Shown here in pieces: positions 8,154 to 16,258 of a DNA stretch of 31,455 nucleotides. The position numbers and the translations under genes are program-made. Origin of the DNA: a virus. Below the pieces are notes generated by a model. It worked only from the letters and a program-made list of their open reading frames with translations, was not told the DNA's origin and made no database searches. How positions within the stretch are numbered: position 1 is the first letter of the stretch; the number at the start of each line of letters is the position of its first letter. The DNA is taken from positions 1 to 31,455 of the IMG/VR virus record IMGVR_UViG_3300042691_021705. One strand, written 5' to 3'.

Positions 8154-9450
8154 TACTTTTTGTCCTATTCCTTGGAACTTTCAGGCTATACGTGCTAACG
8201 GTGATATGCGTGTATGTTGTCAAGCCAACGTAACAAAAAATCAAGGAGTAATACGTAAATCTGATGGTACTGCATTTAACGCAGGTCGCGACGTACTAGT
8301 GGATGCTAGAAACAATGATATGATGAAAGCCATGCGTGTTAATATGCTTAATGGGGTTTGGAGTGACGAATGCGGTCGCTGTCGTAATGAAGAAGCGACC
8401 GGACTTGTAAGTCGCCGTACCTATGAAAACGAACAATGGCAAATGAGCATTGAAGAAGTCAGAAGCAAAACAAAAGCTGACGGAAGTATAGACCCGACTG
8501 ATTTTCCTGTAGTTTATTATGATTTACGTTTTGGTAATTTTTGTAATTTAAAATGTCGTATGTGCGGCCCAACGGATAGTAATGCTTGGTATGACGATTG
8601 GATCAAATTAACTGGTACTAACAAATTTAAAGATACTAGCGGAGTAATGGAAATTGTGGACGGAAATGTTGATGCATTTAACTGGCCAGAGTACGAACCT
8701 TTTTGGGAACAATTAGAAGCAAACATTCATAATATTCAGCATGTTTATTTTGCTGGCGGTGAGCCAATGCTTATTGAAAGACACTATGATTTTTTAGAAC
8801 GTTGTGTAGAAAAAGGCGCAGCCAGTCATATTGTTATTGAGTATAACACTAACATGAGTACTTTGCCCACTAGGGTCACCGAGTTATGGAAGCACTTTAA
8901 ACAAGTTCGTGTAGGTGCTAGTGTTGATGGAATGGGTAGTATGCAAGAATATCAGCGCAGTCCGGCTAAGTGGGAAAAGACATTAAACAATTTGCGTAAA
9001 ATTGATCAACTGCCAGATAATATTTTTGGTTGGTTAGCGTTCACAGTTACAGCATATAACGTTAATCATATGATTGATTTTATGAAATGGAAATTAAAAG
9101 ATGCAAATTTTAGAAAAATTAATTTCACTAACAAGCGGCCAATCATTACACATCATGTAGCACATCATCCAAAACATTTAAACATTAGAGTACTGCCGCC
9201 AAAGTATAAGGAAGAACTTACAAAAAGTTTTGAAGATTTTGTTTGGTGGGTAAAAGATAATGGATTTAATGAACATGTTGTAAAACAAGCAGAGGCAATT
9301 TCTAAAGGTATTATTAGCTACATGAATAGCGATAATTATTATGATACGCATTGGGTTGAGTTTGTAAATTATACGAATAAGTTGGATCAGATACGAGGCG
9401 AAAGTTTGATCGATGTTGAACCCAAATTTAAGGAATATTTGAATGGCTAG
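8146..9450 (+). CDS. Radical SAM protein with N-terminal twitch-type domain
   Basis: A 434-residue paralogue of the protein at 4543-5949. The N-terminal auxiliary-cluster cysteines are C6 (FCPIPW), C24-C25 (MRVCC) and C76, C79 (ECGRC). The radical SAM cluster is C133, C137, C140 in GNFCNLKCRMC, and YFAGGEP follows. A histidine-rich segment (THHVAHHPKHLN) matches YHFVYHPPHLN in the paralogue, so it may be part of the active site. The substrate is unknown. It overlaps the PP-loop gene upstream and the next radical SAM gene downstream by 8 bases each. The region around 8341-8400 has 29 G+C of 60, clearly higher than the AT-rich genes between the two paralogues. Confidence 0.88.
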   Translation: MSNTFCPIPWNFQAIRANGDMRVCCQANVTKNQGVIRKSDGTAFNAGRDVLVDARNNDMMKAMRVNMLNGVWSDECGRCRNEEATGLVSRRTYENEQWQMSIEEVRSKTKADGSIDPTDFPVVYYDLRFGNFCNLKCRMCGPTDSNAWYDDWIKLTGTNKFKDTSGVMEIVDGNVDAFNWPEYEPFWEQLEANIHNIQHVYFAGGEPMLIERHYDFLERCVEKGAASHIVIEYNTNMSTLPTRVTELWKHFKQVRVGASVDGMGSMQEYQRSPAKWEKTLNNLRKIDQLPDNIFGWLAFTVTAYNVNHMIDFMKWKLKDANFRKINFTNKRPIITHHVAHHPKHLNIRVLPPKYKEELTKSFEDFVWWVKDNGFNEHVVKQAEAISKGIISYMNSDNYYDTHWVEFVNYTNKLDQIRGESLIDVEPKFKEYLNG

Positions 9451-10153
9451 TTTTGATACTGTTGATTTATTAGACGGTAACGTTTTTCAAGTTACTTGGG
9501 ATCTAGGCCGCCGATGTAATTACGATTGCAGTTATTGTCCAACACACAGGCATGATAATTTTAGCCCACATGCTAGTTTAGAAGACTTAATCAAGAATAG
9601 TGATTTTGTTCTTGAATATATTAACTTGTACATGACTTATAGAAATTATAAAAGAGCTAGTATAAGTTTTACTGGCGGGGAACCGACTGTTAATCCAAAT
9701 TTTATTCCATTTATAAAATATTTAAAAGATACATATAACGAAAAATACAAGGACAAATATGACTGCACCTTTGCTTTGACAAGTAATGGGGCTATGAGTG
9801 AAAAAATGGCAAATCAAATTATGGATAACTTAAATCATATTACTATTAGTTACCATGCAGAAGCAGATGATTATTTAAAAAATCAAGTCAAGGATAGAAT
9901 GGTACAGTTTGCAACATTCGGGCCAGAAAAGAAATGCACTCTAAGCATTAATGTTATGTTTCATGCGGGATATTTTGATGAATGTAAAGACGTATGTTCA
10001 TTTTTAGATAGTAAAAATATAAAATATGTGCCTAGAATTATAGGTGAAGAACCAGATAGTCGAAGTAATTTTGCACACAAATATACAGAACAACAAATTA
10101 CATGGATGAAAAACTATTGGGACAATAATACTAAAAAGGTACAACAGCAATGA
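9443..10153 (+). CDS. Radical SAM barrel protein (short; its SPASM part is a separate gene)
   Basis: A 236-residue protein with C25, C29, C32 in LGRRCNYDCSYCPTHRHDN and GGEP at 79-81 in SFTGGEPTVNP. It ends at the point where the homologous protein at 12938-14098 continues into its cysteine-rich C-terminal domain. That missing part is encoded by the next gene, which overlaps by 4 bases (ATGA). The two products presumably assemble into one enzyme. AAGGA about 8 bases before the ATG at 9443 supports the start, and the upstream overlap is 8 bases. This is a two-gene version of a radical SAM/SPASM enzyme rather than a decayed gene, since both parts have intact reading frames and starts. Confidence 0.85.
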   Translation: MASFDTVDLLDGNVFQVTWDLGRRCNYDCSYCPTHRHDNFSPHASLEDLIKNSDFVLEYINLYMTYRNYKRASISFTGGEPTVNPNFIPFIKYLKDTYNEKYKDKYDCTFALTSNGAMSEKMANQIMDNLNHITISYHAEADDYLKNQVKDRMVQFATFGPEKKCTLSINVMFHAGYFDECKDVCSFLDSKNIKYVPRIIGEEPDSRSNFAHKYTEQQITWMKNYWDNNTKKVQQQ

Positions 10154-10611
10154 GTGAAGAAAATAAAGAGTTAGGTCTTAAAATAGGAAGACCTTGCTGT
10201 GGTAGTAGGACAATGTGCCTTAGTAAAGATGGTGAAGATCGTAAAAGTAAGTTTGTTGACTACAGAGAATTTAAAGGATGGTACTGTAGTGTCAATTGGT
10301 TCTTCATGCATATTGAACAACAGACTGATAGTGTGTTTCATCATCAAACCTGTCAAGCACAATTTGGACAAACACGTGGTCCGATAGGAAAATTAAGTGA
10401 AGGTGATAAAATTCTTGCTGAGTTAAAACAACGCTTAGAAAGCGGAACTATGCCAACTATTGTTTGTCCAAAACATACATGTGGATGTGGTCTTTGCGCA
10501 CCAAAAAGCATGTATAAAGAAAATTATCAACGTGTGTTATTCAATCATGTTGATAAAACGGTATTTGCAAATTCAATGAATGAGGACAACGGTAAAAATT
10601 TAAATGATTAA
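10150..10611 (+). CDS. Stand-alone SPASM-like cysteine protein, partner of the preceding radical SAM barrel
   Basis: A 153-residue protein with 11 cysteines: C16-C17, C23, C46 (GWYC), C68 (HQTC) and C106, C111, C113, C116 (CPKHTCGCGLC), plus others. It aligns with the C-terminal domain of the radical SAM protein at 12938-14098: FKGWYCS against FKDWECS, HHQTCQAQFGQTRGPIGKL against SYSCHDAPLGNIETGFKL. It is therefore the auxiliary iron-sulfur domain made as a separate chain. The CGCGLC run is richer in cysteine than in the fused relative. By itself it has no SAM-cleaving motif. It is coupled to the barrel gene by ATGA and to the next gene by ATGATTAA. Confidence 0.75.
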   Translation: MSEENKELGLKIGRPCCGSRTMCLSKDGEDRKSKFVDYREFKGWYCSVNWFFMHIEQQTDSVFHHQTCQAQFGQTRGPIGKLSEGDKILAELKQRLESGTMPTIVCPKHTCGCGLCAPKSMYKENYQRVLFNHVDKTVFANSMNEDNGKNLND

Positions 10612-11833
10612 TTCAAAGACATATTGCAAATATCCGTTTAAACAAATAGCTATAAAAGATTTTGAGAATGACAAACTTAGAACTTTTTGGCCTTGTTGTA
10701 TGATGGGTAATCATATAGATGATGAGTCTTCTAATAGACTTGGGATTGAAAATGTGCATCTATTAACACCGGATGAAATGTATAATCATCCTAGAATGGC
10801 TGAATTAAGAAATAACCTATCAACTGGAATCAAAGACCTTGCTTGTAAAGTATGTTGGCAACAGGAAGAAAAAGGCTTAAAATCTTTTAGAGAATTTAGT
10901 CATGATGATGAAATGCCTGAGGGAGATGGGTTATCTATGATTGATATTTCAGCATCAAACATATGTAATCTTCAATGCAGAATGTGTACACCAGGTGCAA
11001 GCCATCAGTTAATGAAAGACTATAATTATTTTGAAAAAAATGGTCTAATGCCAATAGTTAATAGTTCTATTAACAGATTTAGTAAAAGTGACGTCCTAAG
11101 AATCACTGAAAGTCCGCAATGGAATTGGTTGATGAATAACACTCATCAGATTAAATTAATTAGAGCATCAGGTGGTGAACCTTTTTATGATAATAAAGTC
11201 ATGCAACTGTTAAAAAAATATGTTGAAACTGGTGCTGCAAAAGATACAATTTTACATTTTCATACAAATGCAACACAATTTACTGATGAAGTTGTTGATA
11301 TTTTAAAAGAATTTAAAAGTAATAAACATGCATTTAGTGTTGATGGATATGGAAAAATTTACGAATACATTCGATATCCTGCAACATTTGAGCAATTACA
11401 AAATAGTATATCAAATTATATTAACAAATTAACTAATTATGATTCTATTTTAAATTTTACAATGGTAGTCAACGCCTACAATGTTTTAAACATACAGGAT
11501 TATGCATTTTGGACACAGGGGATTTCTAGTAAACCATCTGTAGTTTATGGTGAATGTTACCCTTTAGATCGAGGGATATCGTTAATACATATGCCAATTA
11601 AGTTACTAACGATAGCTAAAGATAGAGTAATGTATGTTTTAAAAAACTCCGTAAATTTAAATAATGGTCACTTAGAAAATTTGATAACTCAGATAGATTT
11701 TGCAATTAATAATAATAAAGAAAATAAGAAAAAAATGCTTGATGAAATCACATTATTTGATTTGTCAAGAAATCAAAGCTATAAAAATTTCTTAGATCCA
11801 CTTTTAATAGAGTGGCTGAATGAGGTTGATTAA
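10604..11833 (+). CDS. Radical SAM protein with N-terminal twitch-type domain
   Basis: A 409-residue protein. The N-terminal auxiliary-site cysteines are C8 (YCKYPF), C31-C32 (FWPCCM) and C81, C84 (ACKVC). The radical SAM cluster is C121, C125, C128 in SNICNLQCRMC, followed by ASGGEPF at about 188-194. VDGYGKIYEYIRYP resembles VDSIEDMNDYIRYP of the 4543 gene, which shows common descent. The C-terminal third is AT-rich with long lysine and asparagine runs. The start overlaps the previous stop by 8 bases, and the stop shares one base with the next ATG (TAATG). Substrate and reaction cannot be read from the sequence. Confidence 0.87.
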   Translation: MINSKTYCKYPFKQIAIKDFENDKLRTFWPCCMMGNHIDDESSNRLGIENVHLLTPDEMYNHPRMAELRNNLSTGIKDLACKVCWQQEEKGLKSFREFSHDDEMPEGDGLSMIDISASNICNLQCRMCTPGASHQLMKDYNYFEKNGLMPIVNSSINRFSKSDVLRITESPQWNWLMNNTHQIKLIRASGGEPFYDNKVMQLLKKYVETGAAKDTILHFHTNATQFTDEVVDILKEFKSNKHAFSVDGYGKIYEYIRYPATFEQLQNSISNYINKLTNYDSILNFTMVVNAYNVLNIQDYAFWTQGISSKPSVVYGECYPLDRGISLIHMPIKLLTIAKDRVMYVLKNSVNLNNGHLENLITQIDFAINNNKENKKKMLDEITLFDLSRNQSYKNFLDPLLIEWLNEVD

Positions 11834-12945
11834 TGAGTAAATTTTGCCCGCTACCTTTTAATCATATGGCCATTAGACCTAATGGACGAGTATACCCGTG
11901 CTGCATATTTCGTTGGGATAATGTTCCTGAAGATTTACATTTAGATCATCCTGATGTTTTTCATCATCCTTTTTTAGAAGATATTAGAAATCAAATGAGA
12001 CGTGGAGAAATTGTAGATGGATGTAAAACATGTCATTTAAATGAAGAACAGTTTGGATCTAGTATGAGGACGTTCGTTTTAAAGCATATACATAAAATAG
12101 GTGGATCGTTAGAACCGATAGATGAACCGAAAATTACTTACTTAGATCTTGCTTTGAGCAATGCCTGCAATAATAAATGCAGGATGTGTAATCCAGAATT
12201 AAGTACTAGTTGGTACAGTGATTGGAAAGCATTGGGAAATTCTATACCTAAAGGATTGTTACAAAAACCGCAAAATAATTTGGATAAAATTAATTTTAGT
12301 AATTTACGATTCTTAAAATTAATTGGTGGTGAGCCCTTAATGGAGCAAGAAAAGTTTATTGATATATTATCTAAATGTGATCGTAAAAACTTATCTGTGT
12401 TATTAACCACCAATGTAACTTTGAAACCAAATGAAGAATTATTTAGATTAATGAAAGAATGTAAATCGTGTAATATAAATTTAAGTATTGATGCATACGG
12501 GGTATTAAATGATTTTTTAAGAAAAGGCAGTAATTGGCAAATTATTACTGAAAATATAAAATGGTTTTATGATAATTTTAATGATGGTCTTGGGGTACAT
12601 TCAGTAGTAAGCATTTATAATATTAATCATTTAGATATTCTTAGAAATTTTTTAAAAGAAAAATTTTCTAAGATACATCACGAGCACGTACTTGTTGATG
12701 GTCCTGATTGGATGCGTCCTAGACATTTGCCTGAAAATATTAAATTAAAAATTAAGGATTTATTTAGACTGTGGTCACAAGATAGTGATTGGCCGTTTTT
12801 GAAAATATTAGAAGATGAATTATCAAAAACAGGTGATTTTAATATTTTTATGAAAAACGATAAAAAGTTAAGTGATATTAGAAATGAAAATTGGGCGTAT
12901 GCAAATCCAGAACTTTATGAAATGGTAAAAAGTTATTATGAGTAA
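11833..12945 (+). CDS. Radical SAM protein with N-terminal twitch-type domain (short form)
   Basis: A 370-residue protein, the shortest of the twitch-first group. The auxiliary-site cysteines are C5 (FCPLPF), C23-C24 (VYPCCIF) and C64, C67 (GCKTC). The SAM cluster is C112, C116, C119 in SNACNNKCRMCNPELSTSW, followed by LIGGEPL at 163-169. The STSWYSDW segment after the cluster matches the SSGWIKDW and SNAWYDDW of the two longer paralogues, a likely family signature. The gene overlaps the next by 8 bases (ATGAGTAA). AT content is high (13 G+C in 12841-12900). Function unknown beyond radical SAM chemistry. Confidence 0.87.
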   Translation: MSKFCPLPFNHMAIRPNGRVYPCCIFRWDNVPEDLHLDHPDVFHHPFLEDIRNQMRRGEIVDGCKTCHLNEEQFGSSMRTFVLKHIHKIGGSLEPIDEPKITYLDLALSNACNNKCRMCNPELSTSWYSDWKALGNSIPKGLLQKPQNNLDKINFSNLRFLKLIGGEPLMEQEKFIDILSKCDRKNLSVLLTTNVTLKPNEELFRLMKECKSCNINLSIDAYGVLNDFLRKGSNWQIITENIKWFYDNFNDGLGVHSVVSIYNINHLDILRNFLKEKFSKIHHEHVLVDGPDWMRPRHLPENIKLKIKDLFRLWSQDSDWPFLKILEDELSKTGDFNIFMKNDKKLSDIRNENWAYANPELYEMVKSYYE

Positions 12946-14098
12946 TTTAGCAAAATCTGCTTACGACTTCACGAAAATACCATATGAAGACATTGTGCGT
13001 GTGGGTCAACGTACAATGCTATATCGAGATTTATTTACAGTAAGTTGGTTGTTGGGCCGATTTTGTAATTATAAATGCAGTTATTGTTGGCCATATGCAC
13101 GTAGTGATAAAAAAGATCACAGACCAACTGAGTTGTGTTTAAAGACAGTAAATGAAATAAAACGACAAGCACGTGAACGTGGATTTAACAGTTTTCATTT
13201 TAGTCTTAGTGGCGGTGAGCCAACATTTCATCCGGGCTATATTGATATTTTAAATCATCTAAATAATGATGTGGCTAATACAAACTATACTAGTGTTCAT
13301 ATGACTACAAATATGAGCCGTAGTTTGAAATGGCATAAGGATGAATATTGTCCAGCAGTTAGTAAATTTCATCGTGCTAGTATTACTGCAAGTTTGCATA
13401 CCGAACACGTTAATACAAAAGAAAAAATGCAAGATTTTGCAGATAAACTAATTTTGTGTCAAGAACATGACGTGCAAGTGACTATTAATATGGTCATGGT
13501 TCCAGAATGGTTTGATCGTGATTACGAAAATGCAATGTTTTTTCATGAACACGGTATTAACGTAACGCTAAAGCCGCAAAGTGATCCAACAGCAAGTCGA
13601 GTAGTAGATGGATATACTCCTGAAATGCTCAAAGTATTGCATAACGGAATGCCTCAAAGAGCCTATACGGAACAAAAAGCCGCACTCGCCAAACTAGTTG
13701 ATAGACCTGAACCTAAATTTAAAAAGACTCCTGATCCTATATACTCTCAAGATTCAATACCACAACATTTTCAAGTTGAGTTTGTAGATAAAAACAAAAA
13801 AGTTTGGTATATGGATCAAGCTGAAAGATTTAATGCCTTCAATTTTAATCGATTTAAAGATTGGGAATGTTCAAGTGGGTATCGTAGTATAATTATTAGA
13901 GAACCGGATGGTAGTATAAAGCGTAGTTACAGTTGTCATGATGCCCCATTGGGAAATATTGAAACTGGGTTTAAATTATTTGAAGGTCCGAAGTCATGCA
14001 TTACAAACAGTTGCGTTAGTAGTGCAGATTCTAAGATTCCAAAAAGAGCCCCGGATACAAAGTTACCTCTATGGCCCGGGGATAGTACGTTTAATTAA
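12938..14098 (+). CDS. Radical SAM/SPASM-like protein, fused version of the split pair
   Basis: A 386-residue protein. The radical SAM cluster is C43, C47, C50 in LGRFCNYKCSYCWPYARSDK, with GGEP at 92-95 (SLSGGEPTFHP). Residues 1-250 match the short radical SAM protein at 9443-10153. The C-terminal cysteines C311, C333, C354 and C359 match the stand-alone protein at 10150-10611. It is the last gene of the + block. Its stop lies in an 8-base convergent overlap with the thyX stop on the other strand. The tyrosine and tryptophan after the cluster (SYCWPYAR) replace SYCPTHRH of the relative, so the substrate pocket may differ. Confidence 0.87.
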   Translation: MSNLAKSAYDFTKIPYEDIVRVGQRTMLYRDLFTVSWLLGRFCNYKCSYCWPYARSDKKDHRPTELCLKTVNEIKRQARERGFNSFHFSLSGGEPTFHPGYIDILNHLNNDVANTNYTSVHMTTNMSRSLKWHKDEYCPAVSKFHRASITASLHTEHVNTKEKMQDFADKLILCQEHDVQVTINMVMVPEWFDRDYENAMFFHEHGINVTLKPQSDPTASRVVDGYTPEMLKVLHNGMPQRAYTEQKAALAKLVDRPEPKFKKTPDPIYSQDSIPQHFQVEFVDKNKKVWYMDQAERFNAFNFNRFKDWECSSGYRSIIIREPDGSIKRSYSCHDAPLGNIETGFKLFEGPKSCITNSCVSSADSKIPKRAPDTKLPLWPGDSTFN

Positions 14099-14756
14099 TG
14101 TGATTTTCAATCATTGGGAATACGGCAGCAATAGCACAAGCACATTCTTTAGCAACAAGTTGATGCTCTAATTGTGTTCCATTATCACTACGTAATTGAA
14201 TAAAGTGTACCCAACTGCGCAATGTACCATTCATATATAAACGACTTACTGTATTTCCTTCTGGTAAAACAGATCTTGCCTGTTCCTTAGCAATGCCGTT
14301 TTCAATTGCCCATTTGTATGCTTCTCGAGCAGCGGCAATAACGTTTATTTGTTTAATTTTCCACTCGTGTTCGAGTTCTTTATCTTCAGTAACAACACTA
14401 TTTTGTCTATTTTTTGGATCTTGTAATCTTGCTTCTCTTAGTTCAAAATCAAGATCTTTAGTGGGATCAGCGTACCTTTGACTAAATTCCTGAAAACTAA
14501 AACTTCTATGTCGAAGAATCTGTCGAGCTATGTCCCTAGTCGTTTCAATTTCCAAACAAGCAGAGACCATTTCTAATGGACTCCAATGCTGATGTTTAAT
14601 CAAATAATTAATTAGTTTTTCACTAGTTTCAGTGTTAAATTGATTTGATGGATTACTAACACGAGCACAATACGCAATTAATTCTTGGGCATCATTAATG
14701 CCCTTTTCAGCGAAATCTTCTGTAGGTTGGCTATATGATACTAATTTGACTTTCAC
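14091..14756 (-). CDS. thyX: Flavin-dependent thymidylate synthase ThyX
   Basis: A 221-residue ThyX that makes dTMP from dUMP using methylene-tetrahydrofolate, FAD and NADPH. The signature RHRx7S is R82-H83-R84 to S92 in RHRSFSFQEFSQRY. The substrate-binding C-terminal segment LRSDNGTQLEHQ matches the family's LRxDxxAQxEIR. The length is typical. The start is GTG, read from the GTGA overlap with the upstream stop and supported by AGAGGAAG five bases before it. ThyX is common in marine T4-like phages and supplies thymidine for phage DNA. It is the last gene of the - strand run before the convergent junction with the radical SAM block. Confidence 0.95.
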   Translation of the reverse strand: MKVKLVSYSQPTEDFAEKGINDAQELIAYCARVSNPSNQFNTETSEKLINYLIKHQHWSPLEMVSACLEIETTRDIARQILRHRSFSFQEFSQRYADPTKDLDFELREARLQDPKNRQNSVVTEDKELEHEWKIKQINVIAAAREAYKWAIENGIAKEQARSVLPEGNTVSRLYMNGTLRSWVHFIQLRSDNGTQLEHQLVAKECACAIAAVFPMIENHIN

Positions 14757-15067
14757 TGCAACTTCCTCTTTTTTAGAAATTTATTGGTTTCTTTAATAAT
14801 ATCTTTTTTAATTCTATCAGTGTCTAATTTAAAATCTACATTGTCGATATTTTCTTGATAGGTAACAAAAATTTCGTGTAGTTGTTTTTCTACACCGTCC
14901 CAGTCAGTATCTCTACGTCTACTGATTTCAATATTCCATACTTTGCTGTCTTTGAATTTAACCTGTACAGAGTGTAGGTACTTTAATGGTACCACATTAA
15001 GATTTATTTCCTCAAATACTTCCGGCCAACGTTCAATGACATCCTTTGAAAGCTTCTTCGATGTCAT
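14753..15067 (-). CDS. Conserved-looking phage protein of unknown function
   Basis: A 104-residue protein without recognised domain. It is highly charged, with a central YLHSVQVKFKDSKVWNIEIS strand segment and a lysine-rich helical C-terminus (IKKDIIKETNKFLKKRKLQ). There is no signal or membrane segment. It overlaps thyX by 4 bases (GTGA) and shares one base with the upstream gene (TAATG), so it is co-transcribed with both. The basic tail could bind nucleic acid, but nothing specific supports this. Confidence 0.7.
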   Translation of the reverse strand: MTSKKLSKDVIERWPEVFEEINLNVVPLKYLHSVQVKFKDSKVWNIEISRRRDTDWDGVEKQLHEIFVTYQENIDNVDFKLDTDRIKKDIIKETNKFLKKRKLQ

Positions 15068-15696
15068 TACTTTTTCTTAGTTGGAACTAAATCCTCTGCT
15101 TTTCTACGAAATTCAGCTGCTTGTTTTGATAGCTTATCAGCTTGGCTTCGATAAAATCTAGCTTCTGCTTCTACTGTTTCAAATGTAGTAACCGCAGTTT
15201 CGTTAATGTTTGCTGATGTAGTTTTGGTAACATCAGCATTCTCTGTAGGAACTTCTTTTACAGTGGCAACTTCCTTTACTTCTGTATCATTGTTCTTAAT
15301 TTTTCTTGGATCAGAAATAGACAAGTCGTCAATGGAAACACCTAACTGCTGTGCGATCATTGCATTGAGTTCTGATAATAAAACTCTTGTTTGAAAATTT
15401 GGAATCATTTCTACTTGATCTGTAGGCACCTTAATCAGTTTTCCGTTGACATGAAGATTTGCTAACATGGTACTACCATCTGAAAAAGATGATCTAGCCA
15501 ATACTTCTGCAAATTCATTTGCGTCTTGAGCAGCAGGTGATTCAACAAGTTGAATCAATGAATTATGCTGATCATCAGTTAAGTTTTCTGTTTGTACTAC
15601 AAGACAGTTATACGCATCGCCCGGTAGTGATCTGTATGCAACCAAACACTTTCTACCATTCGTGACGAATCTGCCAACATGTTTTAAATTAACCAT
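15067..15696 (-). CDS. Unknown phage protein with coiled-coil C-terminus
   Basis: A 209-residue protein. The N-terminal 130 residues look globular and mixed alpha/beta (CLVAYRSLPGDAYNCLVVQTENL; MLANLHVNGKLIKVP). A flexible threonine- and valine-rich linker follows at about 133-167, then a charged coiled-coil end (AEARFYRSQADKLSKQAAEFRRKAED). The layout resembles virion-associated proteins of marine T4-like phages, but I cannot assign it. AAAGGA nine bases before the ATG supports the start, and it overlaps the upstream gene by 8 bases. Confidence 0.75.
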   Translation of the reverse strand: MVNLKHVGRFVTNGRKCLVAYRSLPGDAYNCLVVQTENLTDDQHNSLIQLVESPAAQDANEFAEVLARSSFSDGSTMLANLHVNGKLIKVPTDQVEMIPNFQTRVLLSELNAMIAQQLGVSIDDLSISDPRKIKNNDTEVKEVATVKEVPTENADVTKTTSANINETAVTTFETVEAEARFYRSQADKLSKQAAEFRRKAEDLVPTKKK

Positions 15697-15922
15697 TTTG
15701 TTGTCCTTTTGTGGCTACTTGTGCCAAGAAGTTAGATAGCTTGTTATAAACACGACCCACAGCCTCCATTTCAGAAGCTTTAAATGCTCCTCTTGAGCTG
15801 GCAGCATCGATAATCTGTTTCATAGCGTTTAGATCACTAATATTCAAATCAGTGTCTGGAGGTGCTGTAGGTTGTTCTACTTCTTTAGCTTGTTCTTGAA
15901 TTTTTTCAGCTTCAGTGGTCAT
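15689..15922 (-). CDS. Small phage protein of unknown function
   Basis: A 77-residue protein with a disordered acidic N-terminus (QEQAKEVEQPTAPPDTD) and a compact helical end containing AMKQIIDAASSRGAFKASE and VGRVYNKLSNFLAQV. The latter pattern resembles small proteins I recall from marine T4-like phages. AAGGAG seven bases before the ATG gives a strong start. It is the first gene of a four-gene run that ends with thyX. A TATATAATG-like -10 element lies in the 57-base gap upstream, but no good -35 goes with it. Confidence 0.75.
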   Translation of the reverse strand: MTTEAEKIQEQAKEVEQPTAPPDTDLNISDLNAMKQIIDAASSRGAFKASEMEAVGRVYNKLSNFLAQVATKGQQNG

Positions 15923-15979
15923 AGTCTACTCCTTAATAAATGAATGACTACATTATATAGCCGTATTATTTCTTAATAC

Positions 15980-16258
15980 TCACAGATTTGAATATGAAAT
16001 TAGAAAAAAACTTAGTTCTTTCTTCTGTTCAAAACCAATTTTAGTAACATAAGAAATCGTATTAGTCCCATCTAATTCTAAAGATTGGCCAACATAATAC
16101 CTGCCATTTAAATTGTGATATATCCAATTATCTACATTTTTCACTGTAGATGGATTGTATCTAGGAATTGTAACAAAATGAAAATGGCGGGCCGGAAACT
16201 GCACCCGCCTAATACCAAGATAATTTAATGGGTTCGGTTTTCCATTCTTAATAGGCAT
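15980..16258 (-). CDS. Unknown small protein downstream of the metallopeptidase-VWA gene
   Basis: A 92-residue protein without recognised domain. It is rich in aromatic residues and predicted beta strands (RRVQFPARHFHFVTIPRY; YYVGQSLELDGTNTISYVTKIGF). It has one histidine cluster (ARHFHF) and no cysteine. The start shares one base with the stop of the metallopeptidase-VWA gene (TAATG), so it is probably translated with it and may serve the same process. The function is unknown. Confidence 0.65.
   Translation of the reverse strand: MPIKNGKPNPLNYLGIRRVQFPARHFHFVTIPRYNPSTVKNVDNWIYHNLNGRYYVGQSLELDGTNTISYVTKIGFEQKKELSFFLISYSNL

Noticed and set aside
9443-10153. The short radical SAM gene as a pseudogene truncated by a frameshift
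   Set aside because: The missing domain follows as an intact gene with its own ATG and an ATGA junction, so a working two-chain enzyme fits better, though a sequencing error cannot be excluded.
14049-14081. CCCCGG and CCGGGG arms near the end of the last radical SAM gene as a terminator
   Set aside because: The stem is only 6 bp with a 21-base loop, lies inside the coding sequence, and is not followed by a T run. Kept only as a remark in the convergent-junction finding.
15923-15979. Promoter in the 57-base gap before the gene at 15922
   Set aside because: A TATATAATG-like -10 is present but the region 17 bases upstream reads AGTATT, a poor -35. Not enough to call.
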